A stretch of 64,000 nucleotides of DNA from Streptomyces qinglanensis (GTDB taxonomy: Bacteria > Actinomycetota > Actinomycetes > Streptomycetales > Streptomycetaceae), in NCBI RefSeq assembly GCF_900111245.1, contig NZ_FOGO01000012.1, positions 184,015 through 248,014 on the forward strand, in the 5' to 3' direction. Position numbers and translations under genes: made by a program. A model generated the notes under the pieces. That model searched no databases. It worked only from the letters and a program-made list of their open reading frames with translations, and was not told the DNA's origin. Positions 8,291 through 17,252 of the stretch are shown here, piece after piece (position 1 is the first letter of the stretch; each line of letters opens with the position of its first letter).

Positions 8291-11200
8291 ATGGGAAAGG
8301 TGACCGACGACGGCGCGTATCTCCGCTATCCGCACCTGCACGGCGAGCTGCTCTGCTTCACCACCGAGGACGACCTGTGGGCGGTCCGGCTCCCGGAGCC
8401 GGGGGCGCCCTCCGTGCGGGCCCGGCGGCTGACGGTGGACCGCACCCGGATCAGCCACCCCCGCTTCTGCCCCGCCGGGGAGCGCATCGCCTACATCAGC
8501 TGGCGCAGCCTGGACCCGGAGATCCACCTGGTCTCCGTCCGCGGGGGCGCGTCCCGGCGGCTGACGTACTGGGGCGCGACCGACACCCGGGTACGAGGCT
8601 GGACCCCGGAGGGCGACGTCCTGGCGGTGGCCTCGCACGGCGAGCCCTTCGCGCACCGGGCCTGGGCCTACCGGGTCCCGGTCGACGGCCCGGACGGCCC
8701 GCCGGCGGGCGGGCCGGACTCCTCCTGCCCGGGCAGCAGGCTGCCGTGGGGCCCGGTGTCGGACATCGCCGTGGCCGAGCAGCGGGGCGAGCGCCGCACG
8801 CTGCTGCTGACCGGGACACCGCCGCACGAGCCCGCGAACTGGAAGCGGTACCGGGGCGGCGCCACGGGACGGCTGTGGCTCCAGGGCGAGCGGCTGCTGC
8901 CCGGCCTCGACGGGCACCTGGACTCGGTACTGCTCGTCGGGGACCGGATCGCCTTCCTCTCCGACCACGAGGGCGTCGGCAACCTCTACTCCTGCCGCCC
9001 GGACGGCACCGACCTGCGGCGGCACACCGATCACGACGCGTTCTACGCCCGGCACGCGGCCACCGACGGACGGCGGGTGGTCTACCAGTGCGCGGGGGAA
9101 CTGTGGCTGGTCGACGACTTCGCGCACGCGGCCCGGCCCCGCCGCCTCGATGTCCGCACCGGCAGCCAGCGCGCGGGCCGCCGCCCCTACCAGGTGCCCG
9201 CGGGCGCGCACGTCACCTCGCTGGCCGTCGACCCCACCGGCCGGGCCGGCGCGGTCGGAGTACGCGGCAGCCTGTACTGGCTCACCCACCGCGACGGCCC
9301 GGCCCGGGCCCTGGCGGACACCCCCGGGGTGCGGGTGCGGCTGCCCACCATGCTGGGCGACACCGGGCGGATCGCCTACGTCACCGACGCGGAGGGCGAG
9401 GACGCGATCGAGATCGCCGACCTGCCCCGCGCCTCCCGCCCCCGGCCCGCCTACCGGATCGCCGCCGGACGGCTGGGGCGGGTCCGGGAGCTGGTCGCCG
9501 CGCCGTCCGCCGAGCGGCTGGCCGTCGCCACGCACGACGGGCGGCTGCTGCTGGTCGACGTGCCCGGCCCGGAGGAGACCCCGGAGGCCGCGGAGCCCCC
9601 GGATGCCGTGGAGCCCCCGGAGGCCGCGGAAGCCGCAGAAGCCGCCGCGGAGTCCCCGGGGGGTGCCGGGGAGTCACCGGAAGCCGTCGAGGACGGCACG
9701 GCGGCAGCGGGGACGGCGGCCCCGGACGCGGTGGTCCCGGACGCGGTGGTCCCGGAGCCCGCGATCAGCGAGGTCGTGCGGTCCGCCAACGGCCCGGTGC
9801 ACGATCCGGCCTTCTCCCCCGACTCCCGCTGGCTGGCCTGGGCACACCCGGGGGTGGGCCGCTCGCTGTCCTGCATCCGGATCGCGAGGGTCGCCGAACG
9901 GGACGGCGCCGCAGCGGGCGCGTGCCCGGTCCTGGACGTCACGGACGGGCGGTTCGAGGACGAGCAGCCCGTCTTCACCCGCGACGGCCGCTATCTGGCG
10001 TTCCTCTCCTGGCGCGGCTTCGACCCGGTCTACGACGTGCACACCGGCGACCTCTCCTTCCCGCTGGGCTGCCGCCCGTACCTGGTGCCGCTCTCCTCCG
10101 CGACGCTCTCCCCGTTCGCGCTGACCCCGGAAGGGCGCCCGGCCGCGGGCGGGCTGGACCCGCAGGACCGCCGGGACGGCGCGGAGGAGGGCGGCGGGAC
10201 CCCGGTGCTGGTGGAGGCGGAGGGGCTGGCCAACCGCGTCACACCGTTCCCGGTGACGGCCTCGAAGTACGGGGCGCTGTGCCCGGTGGCCGGGGGCGGG
10301 CTGATCTGGCTGCGCTACCCGATCTCCGGCGCGCTCGGCGAGACCTTCGCCAACCCGGCCGACACCTCGGGCCGCCCCACCTTGGAGCACTTCGACCCGA
10401 CCACCGCCAAGCGCACCGAACTCACCAGCGACATCGACTGGTTCGCACCCAGCGGTGACGGCACCCGGCTGGTCGTCAACGACGAGGGGCTGCTGCGGGT
10501 GGTCCCCGCCGACCAGCGGGCCGACGCGGACACCACCACCTTCATCGACCTGCGCCGCATCCTGCACGACGTCGACCCGGCGGCCGAGTGGCGGCAGGCG
10601 TACGCGGAGGCGGGCCGGCTGGTGCGGGCCTACTTCTGGGACCCGGGGATGAGCGGCGTGGACTGGGCGGCCGTCCTGGAGCAGTACCGGCCGCTGGTCG
10701 AACGCGTCGCCACCCCGGACGAGTTCGCCGACCTGCTGCGCGAGGTGCTCGGCGAACTGGGCACCTCGCACGCCTACGTCACCCCGGCGCGGCGCGACGA
10801 GGGGCCACCGCACTACCAGCGCCCCCTCGGCTTCCTGGGCGCCGATCTGATCCACACCCCCGAGGGCGACTGGCAGCTCGCCCGGATCCTGCCCGGCGAC
10901 TCCTCCGACTCCCGGGCCCGCTCCCCGCTGGCCGGCTCCCCGGTGCGGGAGGGCGCGGTGCTCACCCACGTCGACGCGCGCCCCGTCGACCCGGTGGCCG
11001 GCCCCGCGCCGCTGCTGGCCGCGGCGGGCGGCACCACCGTGGAGCTGACGCTCCGGCAGGCGGGGCCGCGGCGGGTCGCGGCCGTCCCGCTGATCGACGA
11101 GCGTCCGCTGCGCTACCAGGACTGGGTGGCCCGGCGCCGGGACGTCGTCCGCGAGCTGAGCGACGGCGCCTGCGGCTATCTGCACATCCCCGACATGGGC

Positions 11201-11794
11201 GGCTCCGGCTGGGCGCAGTTCAACCGGGACCTGCGGCTGGAGGTCTCCCGGCCCGCGCTCATCGTCGACGTCCGGGGCAACGCGGGCGGGCACATCAGCG
11301 AACTCGTGCTGGAAAAGCTCACCCGCACCATCCTGGGCTGGGACCTCACCCGCGACGCGCAGCCGGTCACCTACACCGGCGACGCGCCGCGCGGCCCGGT
11401 GGTCGCCGTGGCGGACGAGGCGACGGCCTCCGACGGCGACATGATCATCGCCGCGTTCCGGCTGCTGGGCCTGGGGCCGGTCGTCGGGGCCCGCACCTGG
11501 GGCGGCGTCGTCGGCATGACGGGCCGGCACCGGCTCGGCGACGGCACCGTGATCACGGTGCCGATGAACGCCGCGTGGTTCGAGGGGTACGGATGGTCGG
11601 TGGAGAACCGCGGGGTCGAGCCGGACATCGAGGTCCTGCGCACTCCGCTGGACTGGGCCGAGGGCCGCAGCTCCGTGCTGGGCACCGCCGTACGCACCGC
11701 CCTCGACCTGCTGGAACGGCACCCCGCCCGGACCCCGCCCGGATACGGGGACGCCCCCGACCGCTCCCGTCCCCCGCTCCCGCCGCGCCCCTGA
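8291..11794 (+). CDS. Tricorn protease homologue (S41 family)
   Basis: A large (1167 aa) cytoplasmic peptidase that in the archaeal prototype trims peptides released by the proteasome. Order of parts: two TolB/WD-like beta-propellers (about 1-640, with repeated D-x-R-I-x-Y/F-L-S blades), a helical core, a PDZ segment (about 830-910, LGADLIHTPEGDWQL) and the S41 catalytic tail. The catalytic serine is in ASDGDM, preceded by VDVRGNAGGH. An Ala/Pro/Glu-rich disordered insertion (about 420-480) is unlike the prototype. ATG 8291 is taken as start; an in-frame TTG at 8264 is the alternative, and neither has a clear ribosome site. Actinobacteria possess proteasomes, so a role in peptide turnover is plausible. 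Confidence 0.9.
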   Translation: MGKVTDDGAYLRYPHLHGELLCFTTEDDLWAVRLPEPGAPSVRARRLTVDRTRISHPRFCPAGERIAYISWRSLDPEIHLVSVRGGASRRLTYWGATDTRVRGWTPEGDVLAVASHGEPFAHRAWAYRVPVDGPDGPPAGGPDSSCPGSRLPWGPVSDIAVAEQRGERRTLLLTGTPPHEPANWKRYRGGATGRLWLQGERLLPGLDGHLDSVLLVGDRIAFLSDHEGVGNLYSCRPDGTDLRRHTDHDAFYARHAATDGRRVVYQCAGELWLVDDFAHAARPRRLDVRTGSQRAGRRPYQVPAGAHVTSLAVDPTGRAGAVGVRGSLYWLTHRDGPARALADTPGVRVRLPTMLGDTGRIAYVTDAEGEDAIEIADLPRASRPRPAYRIAAGRLGRVRELVAAPSAERLAVATHDGRLLLVDVPGPEETPEAAEPPDAVEPPEAAEAAEAAAESPGGAGESPEAVEDGTAAAGTAAPDAVVPDAVVPEPAISEVVRSANGPVHDPAFSPDSRWLAWAHPGVGRSLSCIRIARVAERDGAAAGACPVLDVTDGRFEDEQPVFTRDGRYLAFLSWRGFDPVYDVHTGDLSFPLGCRPYLVPLSSATLSPFALTPEGRPAAGGLDPQDRRDGAEEGGGTPVLVEAEGLANRVTPFPVTASKYGALCPVAGGGLIWLRYPISGALGETFANPADTSGRPTLEHFDPTTAKRTELTSDIDWFAPSGDGTRLVVNDEGLLRVVPADQRADADTTTFIDLRRILHDVDPAAEWRQAYAEAGRLVRAYFWDPGMSGVDWAAVLEQYRPLVERVATPDEFADLLREVLGELGTSHAYVTPARRDEGPPHYQRPLGFLGADLIHTPEGDWQLARILPGDSSDSRARSPLAGSPVREGAVLTHVDARPVDPVAGPAPLLAAAGGTTVELTLRQAGPRRVAAVPLIDERPLRYQDWVARRRDVVRELSDGACGYLHIPDMGGSGWAQFNRDLRLEVSRPALIVDVRGNAGGHISELVLEKLTRTILGWDLTRDAQPVTYTGDAPRGPVVAVADEATASDGDMIIAAFRLLGLGPVVGARTWGGVVGMTGRHRLGDGTVITVPMNAAWFEGYGWSVENRGVEPDIEVLRTPLDWAEGRSSVLGTAVRTALDLLERHPARTPPGYGDAPDRSRPPLPPRP

Positions 11795-11895
11795 CCGGAG
11801 CGGGGGGACAGGTCGCTTTTGCACGTCATGCGACATATGGGATCGCGTGGCAGGGTGGAGAGTGCCCGTCCGTACACACGTCCGAAGGAGTGACG

Positions 11896-12120
11896 ATGGG
11901 TCTCGCAGACCAGTTCAAGTCCAAGGCCGAGCAGCTCCGGCACAAGGGCGGCAAGTCCTCGTCCGGCGACCGCAAGCACGGCGGTGACCGCAAGCACGGC
12001 GGTGGCCAGGGTGCCACCGACAAGGCGCAGGAGCTGAAGGACGACGCCACCGACAAGGCGCAGGAGCTGAAGGACAAGGCCCAGCAGCGCGCCCAGGAGT
12101 GGAAGGACAAGAACCACTGA
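11896..12120 (+). CDS. Small LEA/CsbD-like hydrophilic stress protein
   Basis: A 74-residue, highly charged protein with no hydrophobic core. It contains a duplicated DRKHGG and a duplicated ATDKAQELKD block, an amphipathic 11-mer-like pattern as in LEA and CsbD-like proteins that are disordered until desiccation or stress. ATG 11896 follows GAAGGAG at five bases. Composition (Lys, Gln, Asp) differs sharply from its neighbours. Function is inferred from composition only. It stands alone and is followed by a very strong hairpin. Confidence 0.75.
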   Translation: MGLADQFKSKAEQLRHKGGKSSSGDRKHGGDRKHGGGQGATDKAQELKDDATDKAQELKDKAQQRAQEWKDKNH

Positions 12121-12213
12121 GGCAGCGGACGGCCCGCCCCCTGCCCGACGGCCGGTCCCCGCTCGGCGGGAGGCCCCGCGGACGCGGAGGCGCATGTCCC
12201 GGCTGTCCCTCGG

Positions 12214-12262
12214 CGTGCTGCGGCTTCCTGCCCCCGCGACGGCGGCAGGAAGCCGCAGCACG
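12214..12262. terminator. Perfect 19-bp hairpin between convergent genes
   Basis: Arms 12214-12232 and 12244-12262 are exact inverted complements with an 11-base loop. It lies between the LEA-like gene and the convergent SDR gene. There is no T-run on either side, which is common for actinobacterial terminators. The remaining 12263-12601 shows no gene on either strand. Confidence 0.75.
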
Positions 12263-12601
12263 TCGTAGGCCGGTGCGCCCCCGCCTGTCAGCCGTCCGCC
12301 GACGGTCCCCCTGAGGGAACAGCACCCGGCCCGGGTGACCCCGCCCGGCCCCCCATGCCCGCGGGCTCCTGGCCCGCGGGCCCCGCCCCCGGCAGCGCCT
12401 CGCCAAGGCAGATGCCGCCCGGACGGGGCAGCATCCGGTCCGCCGGATCAGCCCCCTTCCCCGGGGGGCCAGAGGCCCTGCCCTGCGGATCAGCACCGGC
12501 CGGGGCGGCTCCCGCCCAGCAGGACGGTCACCCGCACGCCGGTCCGGGGCACGGCCCGCAGGGCCACCGCCCGGCCTGTCGGGGCAGCGGCGGCAGGCGC
12601 G

Positions 12602-13492
12602 TCAGCGCTCCGCGCGGGCCTTCTCGTCCGCTTCGCCGCCCGCGCCGACGAGCCCGGTGGCCACCCCGCCGCCGGACTCCAGCCGGGCGGCGACGGCCTT
12701 CATCTCGCGCTGTCCGAGGGGGCCGCCGATCAGCGGGGCGAGGTAACCGCGGATGCCCTGCATCCCGCGCAGCCACCACTGCCCGTACACATGCGGGGAG
12801 CGGCGCTCGATGCCCGCGACGAGCCGGTCGACGGCCGGGCCCAGCGGATAGGTCTTGTTGGTGGGCCACGGCAGCCGCTGCCGTACGTCGCGCATCACCT
12901 CGTCCGCGTCCGCGCCTCGCACCATGTCGGTGTCGGTCCAGCTCAGATAGCCGACGCCGACCCCCACGCCCTGGTGCCCGACTTCGGCCCGCAGGCTGTG
13001 CGCGAACGCCTCCACGCCGGACTTGGAGGCGCAGTACGCCGTCATCATCGGCGCCGGGGTGATCGCCGCGAGCGAGGCGATCTGCAGGAAGTAGCCGCGC
13101 GACTCCTGCAGTACGGGCAGGAAGGCCCGGCCGGTGACGGCGCCGCCGATGAGGTTCACCTCGATGACCCGGCGCCAGGCGACCGGGTCGGAGTCCATGA
13201 ACGGACCGCCCGCCGCCACCCCGGCGTTGGCGACGGCGATGTCGACCTTCCCGAAGTGCGCCTTGACCTCGCGTGCGACCCGGGCCATCGCCTCGTGGTC
13301 GGTGACGTCGGCGTGCCAGTGCGCCGACTCGGTGTGCAGGGACGCGCTCACCCGCTCCAGTTCGGCCGGCTCCAGCCCGACGAGGGCGATCCTGGCGCCG
13401 CGTGCCGCCATCTTCCGGGCCAGCAGCGCCCCCACGCCGCGCGCCGCGCCCGTGATGACGGCGACCTGCCCCTCCAGTGCGACCCTGCTCAT
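12602..13492 (-). CDS. Short-chain dehydrogenase/reductase
   Basis: A 296-residue classical SDR. The NAD(P) motif TGAARGVG is at residues 14-21, the structural NAG at 89-91, the catalytic serine in QIASLAA and the YCASK pair (Tyr153, Lys157). The C-terminal extension after residue 250 is a glycine-rich tail. Start ATG 13492 overlaps the upstream hydrolase stop by ATGA, so it is the last gene of a three-gene operon with a hydrolase and a Baeyer-Villiger monooxygenase. In that setting it probably oxidises an alcohol or reduces a ketone in the same lipid-like pathway. The substrate is unknown. Confidence 0.88.
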   Translation of the reverse strand: MSRVALEGQVAVITGAARGVGALLARKMAARGARIALVGLEPAELERVSASLHTESAHWHADVTDHEAMARVAREVKAHFGKVDIAVANAGVAAGGPFMDSDPVAWRRVIEVNLIGGAVTGRAFLPVLQESRGYFLQIASLAAITPAPMMTAYCASKSGVEAFAHSLRAEVGHQGVGVGVGYLSWTDTDMVRGADADEVMRDVRQRLPWPTNKTYPLGPAVDRLVAGIERRSPHVYGQWWLRGMQGIRGYLAPLIGGPLGQREMKAVAARLESGGGVATGLVGAGGEADEKARAER

Positions 13493-14451
13493 GCGCTCTT
13501 CTCCTTCGTCTGCGACGGCTTCGCCGTGCGCCCGGTGGTGGCGAGGTGGTCCCGGGCGAGCCCGGCCAGGACCGCGGCGACCGTCTCCGGCTCCTCCAGC
13601 GGCGTCATGTGCCCGCGCCCTTCGAGCTGGTGCACGCCTGTGCAGTCCGGCAGCAGAGCCGCCATCCGGTGGGCGTGCGGGAGCGGGGTGAGGCGGTCGT
13701 GGGTACCGACGACGACGGCGGTGGGCACGTCCAGGTGCGGGACCTTGGCCGACAGGTCGAGCCCGGCCAGCACCCCGCCCCACGCCGACCGCACCCGGGT
13801 GGGGCAGGCGTGCGCGATGCGGGCGGTCGCCTCGACGGCGTCCCGTTCGGGGCGTGGCCCGAGCGTGCCGTAGGCGAGGGCCTTGCGGGTCAGCGGGGTG
13901 ACGGGACCCAGCGGCGCGGACGAGCCCAGCAGCGCGCGGTGCGCGACCGCGCGCACCCGCTCCGAGCGGAACGGCAGCACCCGGGCCTGCCCCGTCAGAT
14001 GCTGCGCTCCGGTGCTGCACAGCAGCAGCGCGGCGCCGTGCTCGCGCAGCCGCTGCCGGCCCGCCGCTGCCATGATCGTCATACCGCCCATCGAGTGACC
14101 GCCGACGACGGCGCGCTCTCCCGGCTCCAGCGCCGCCTCCAGGACGGCGCACAGGTCGTCGGCGAGCATGGCGGTGCTGTACGCCATCGGGGCCGCTGGG
14201 GCCGGGCTGCGGCCGTGCCCGCGCTGGTCGTAGACCACGACGCGGTGGCCGCCGGCGGTCAGGTCCCGGATGACCGGCGCCCAGAACAGTGTCGAGCAGG
14301 TCCAGCCGTGGGCGAGGACGATCGCGGGGTCGCCGGCCCGGCCGTGCACCTCGACGGGGAACCGCACCCCGTCCCCGGAGCGTGCCGTCAGCTCGCGCGC
14401 CGGCGCGGGCGGCGCGTAGCGCCCGGTGAGTCCCTGCAGAATGCGGCTCAT
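13489..14451 (-). CDS. Alpha/beta hydrolase
   Basis: A 320-residue alpha/beta-hydrolase. The oxyanion region is HGWTCST, the nucleophile elbow GGHSMGG gives the catalytic serine, an Asp follows in GTHDRLTPL, and the His is in GRGHMTPLEEP. ATG 14451 shares ATGA with the monooxygenase stop, and the gene end shares ATGA with the SDR start, so translation is coupled across all three. Following a Baeyer-Villiger enzyme, hydrolysis of the ester product is the natural job, but this is inference. Confidence 0.88.
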   Translation of the reverse strand: MSRILQGLTGRYAPPAPARELTARSGDGVRFPVEVHGRAGDPAIVLAHGWTCSTLFWAPVIRDLTAGGHRVVVYDQRGHGRSPAPAAPMAYSTAMLADDLCAVLEAALEPGERAVVGGHSMGGMTIMAAAGRQRLREHGAALLLCSTGAQHLTGQARVLPFRSERVRAVAHRALLGSSAPLGPVTPLTRKALAYGTLGPRPERDAVEATARIAHACPTRVRSAWGGVLAGLDLSAKVPHLDVPTAVVVGTHDRLTPLPHAHRMAALLPDCTGVHQLEGRGHMTPLEEPETVAAVLAGLARDHLATTGRTAKPSQTKEKSA

Positions 14452-16091
14452 CGCACGTCCTCCGTGGTGTCGCGGCGGGCCGCGGCGGCACTGCCGCTCC
14501 GCGCCGCAGCGGGCATGTCCTCCGCCGCGTGGAAAGCGCCGGTGGCCGCGCCCCGGCTCGTGCTCCCCGCGAGCAGCGGCGCCTTGCGGCGGGCCGCACC
14601 TCCGCCGCCGGGGCGCAGCACTTCGTACTCCTCCAGCCACACCTCCCGGGTGGCCTTGCGGAACTCGGCCGTGGTGCCGGGCCACACGGCCACCGGGCGG
14701 CCCTGCGCGTCCAGGTACCAGCTCGTGCAGCCGGTCTCCCACACGCTGGAGGCGATGCGTTCGCGCAGCTTGGCGTTGTAGGTGTGCTGCGCGATCGGCC
14801 GGACGTCCAGTGCGGCCTTCTCGCCGCCGCCGAGGGTGTCCAGCTTCCGCACGTAGTCGACCAGGTAGTTGAGCTGCGCCTCGATGATCAGCACCATCGA
14901 GCTGGTGCCCAGGCCGGTGTTCGGCCCGATGACGAAGAGGAAGTTGGGGAAGCCGGCCACGGTCGTCCCGCGCAGCGCGTTCATCCCGTCCTCGGCCCAG
15001 GACTCGGCCAGCGTCTCGCCGTCGGCCCCCTTGACCAGGTGGGCGAGCGGCATGTCGGAGACGTGGAAGCCGCTGCAGAAGACCACGGCGTCGACCTCCA
15101 CCTCACGGCCGTCCGCGGAGACCAGCGTGTTGCCGCGGACCTCCTTGAGGCCGGAGTCGACGACGTGCGTGTTGGGCTGGGCGAGCGCCGGATAGTAGTC
15201 GTCGGACAGCAGCGTGCGCTTGCAGCCGACGCGGTAGTCCGGCGACAGCTTGCGGCGCAGCTCGGGGTCCTTGACGGCGCGCTTCATGTGCAGCTTGGAG
15301 ATCTTCTCCACGGCGGGCAGCAGGTTCGGGTAGTTGGCGAAAACCTGGGTCTCCAGCTCCCGTACGCCCCACAGCGCGAAGCGGCGCAGCTTCTGGGTGG
15401 CGGGGAAGCGGGCGTGCAGTCTCCGCTCGGTGGCGCTGATGCGGCGGTCGTTGCGCGGCAGCACCCAGGCCGGGGTGCGCTGGAAGACGGTCAGCTCGCC
15501 GACGACCGGCTGGATGGCGGGGATGATCTGGATCGCCGAGGCGCCGGTGCCGATCACCGCCACCCGCTTGCCCCGCAGGTCGTAGTCGTGGTCCCAGGTG
15601 GCCGAGTGGAAGACCTTCCCCTCGAAGGAGTCCAGGCCGGGGATGTCGGGCAGCTTGGGCTCGGAGAGCGGTCCGGTGGCGGAGACGACCAGGTCGGCCG
15701 TCAGCGTGCCCGCCGAGGTCTCCACCCGCCAGTGCAGCTCCTGCGCGTCCCAGCTCAGCTGCTGGACCTCGGTGTTGAAGCGGATGTGCTGGCGCAGTCC
15801 GAAGGTGTCGGCGACCTGCTCCAGGTAGGCGCGGATGTCCGGCTGGGGCGAGAAGCTGCGCGGCCAGTCGGCGTTGGGCGCGAAGGAGAAGGAGTACAGG
15901 TGCGAGGGGATGTCGCACGCGCACCCCGGATAGGTGTTGTCGTGCCAGGTGCCGCCGACGGCCTCCCGGCGCTCCAGGACGACGAAGTCCGTCATCCCCG
16001 CGCGGCGCAACCGCACGGCGGCTCCCAGGCCCCCGAACCCCGTGCCGATCACCGCCACCCGTACGTGCTCCTGCTCGTGCTCGGCCGCCAT
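14448..16091 (-). CDS. Type I Baeyer-Villiger flavin monooxygenase
   Basis: A 547-residue FAD/NADPH enzyme that inserts oxygen next to a ketone to form an ester. The FAD Rossmann motif GTGFGGLG is near residue 17 and the NADPH motif GTGASA near 185. Between them the BVMO fingerprint F-x-G-x-x-x-H-x-x-x-W is exact (FEGKVFHSATW). The C-terminal 40 residues are an Ala/Ser-rich tail not typical of the family. ATG 16091 has GGGAGG upstream. It heads the BVMO-hydrolase-SDR operon, and the divergent MerR gene and a perfect dyad upstream suggest local control. Gene order recalls mymA-lipR-Rv3085 of M. tuberculosis. Confidence 0.92.
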   Translation of the reverse strand: MAAEHEQEHVRVAVIGTGFGGLGAAVRLRRAGMTDFVVLERREAVGGTWHDNTYPGCACDIPSHLYSFSFAPNADWPRSFSPQPDIRAYLEQVADTFGLRQHIRFNTEVQQLSWDAQELHWRVETSAGTLTADLVVSATGPLSEPKLPDIPGLDSFEGKVFHSATWDHDYDLRGKRVAVIGTGASAIQIIPAIQPVVGELTVFQRTPAWVLPRNDRRISATERRLHARFPATQKLRRFALWGVRELETQVFANYPNLLPAVEKISKLHMKRAVKDPELRRKLSPDYRVGCKRTLLSDDYYPALAQPNTHVVDSGLKEVRGNTLVSADGREVEVDAVVFCSGFHVSDMPLAHLVKGADGETLAESWAEDGMNALRGTTVAGFPNFLFVIGPNTGLGTSSMVLIIEAQLNYLVDYVRKLDTLGGGEKAALDVRPIAQHTYNAKLRERIASSVWETGCTSWYLDAQGRPVAVWPGTTAEFRKATREVWLEEYEVLRPGGGGAARRKAPLLAGSTSRGAATGAFHAAEDMPAAARSGSAAAARRDTTEDVR

Positions 16092-16171
16092 GCCGCCGCC
16101 TCCCGGATCTGTCGCGTGCTGCGTCGTGGGTGTCGCGTCCTGCCGCGCTCGCGCACTGCGGACCCCAAACC

Positions 16172-16191
16172 GTGCCAGTAATCACTGGCAC
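16172..16191. promoter_or_regulatory. Perfect operator-like dyad upstream of the BVMO operon
   Basis: Arms of eight bases (GTGCCAGT at 16172-16179 and ACTGGCAC at 16184-16191) flank AATC. The dyad sits 81 bases upstream of the monooxygenase start in the divergent region shared with the MerR gene, which makes it a candidate operator. Confidence 0.6.
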
Positions 16192-16274
16192 AGTCATGAG
16201 AGTAGGGCAGTCGCATACTCATGGGTAGGGGTCGGCGCGAGGAAAGTTACCGGCGGTCGCACCGGAACGGCCGT

Positions 16275-16334
16275 CCCCGGCCTCTTCCCCGGCCTCTTCC
16301 CCGGTCTCTTCCCCGGTCTCTTCCCCGGTCTCCG
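16275..16334. repeat. 12-bp tandem repeat
   Basis: Five copies of ccccgg(c/t)ctctt follow one another between the BVMO operon dyad and the MerR gene. The repeat is pyrimidine-rich on one strand. It contains no start codon or other feature I can assign. Confidence 0.85.
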
Positions 16335-16412
16335 CCGGGGAGTGTCCTCGAAGGAGCGTCAGCCGCCCGGAGAGCAGACCGGGCTCTGCGGACACGACCT
16401 AGGCTGGGGGAC

Positions 16413-17252
16413 GTGGCGAGCGCGAACGAGCAACACACGACGGACGGAGCCGACCCACCCGCCGAGGACCCGGCCGGTGGGCCGACTGCCGGGAAGCGGG
16501 AGTTCCGCGCGCCCCAACTGGCCGAGGCCGCCGGAATCACCACCCGCACCCTGCGCTTCTACCGCGAACGCAAACTCCTGCCGCCGCCCCGCCGCGAGGG
16601 CCGCATCGCCTGGTACGACGAACACCACCTCGCGCGACTGCGCAGCATCACCGCGCTGCTGGCCCGCGGCCACACCCTCGGCGGCATCGCCGACCTCCTC
16701 GACGCCTTCGAGAAGGGCCGCGACGTCCGCACCGCCGCCGAGGTCATGGGCCTGGACAGCGCGGTGGTCACCCCCTTCTCCGAGGAGATCCCCGTCCGGC
16801 TCACCCCGGAGGAACTCGCCGACCGCTTCCAGGGCGAGGTCACCCCCGAGAACCTGGCCGACTCGCTGGACCTCGGCTACGTCGCCGTCGACGGCGACGA
16901 GTTCGTCCACACCAGCCGCCGCCTGCTGGACAGCTCCGCCGAACTGGTCGCCAAGGGCATCCCGCTGGCCGACGTGCTGGCCGCTGCCCGCGAACTGCGC
17001 ACCCAGACCGACGAGATCGCCGCCACCTTCGCCCGCCTCTTCCGCTCCCACCTGCTGCCCCGGCAGCAGTCCACCGACCCGGCGGAGCTCAACGACCTGC
17101 TCACCCAGTTGGCACCGACCGCCAAACAGATCGTCGAGGCGGAACTGGGCCTGGCCCTGGACCGGCGGGTGCGCGCCGAGCTGGAGGACTGGCTAGGCAC
17201 CGGACAGCCGGACGGGCAGCGCCTTGATCCCGTGGATGAAGTTGGAGACTAG
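16413..17252 (+). CDS. MerR family transcriptional regulator
   Basis: A 279-residue regulator with an N-terminal winged-helix domain (about residues 28-100: FRAPQLAEAAGITTRTLRFYRE, then GRIAWYDEHHL). A long C-terminal domain without clustered cysteines follows, so it is an organic-ligand rather than metal-sensing type. GTG 16413 is preceded by TAGGCT ending seven bases upstream, so the message may be leaderless; the intervening GGGGG could also act as a weak ribosome site. It is divergent from the BVMO operon and probably controls it. Its last 60 bases overlap the convergent P450 gene. Confidence 0.88.
   Translation: MASANEQHTTDGADPPAEDPAGGPTAGKREFRAPQLAEAAGITTRTLRFYRERKLLPPPRREGRIAWYDEHHLARLRSITALLARGHTLGGIADLLDAFEKGRDVRTAAEVMGLDSAVVTPFSEEIPVRLTPEELADRFQGEVTPENLADSLDLGYVAVDGDEFVHTSRRLLDSSAELVAKGIPLADVLAAARELRTQTDEIAATFARLFRSHLLPRQQSTDPAELNDLLTQLAPTAKQIVEAELGLALDRRVRAELEDWLGTGQPDGQRLDPVDEVGD

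Noticed and set aside
16275..16334. CRISPR-like array
   Set aside because: Twelve-base units are directly adjacent without spacers, so this is a simple tandem repeat.
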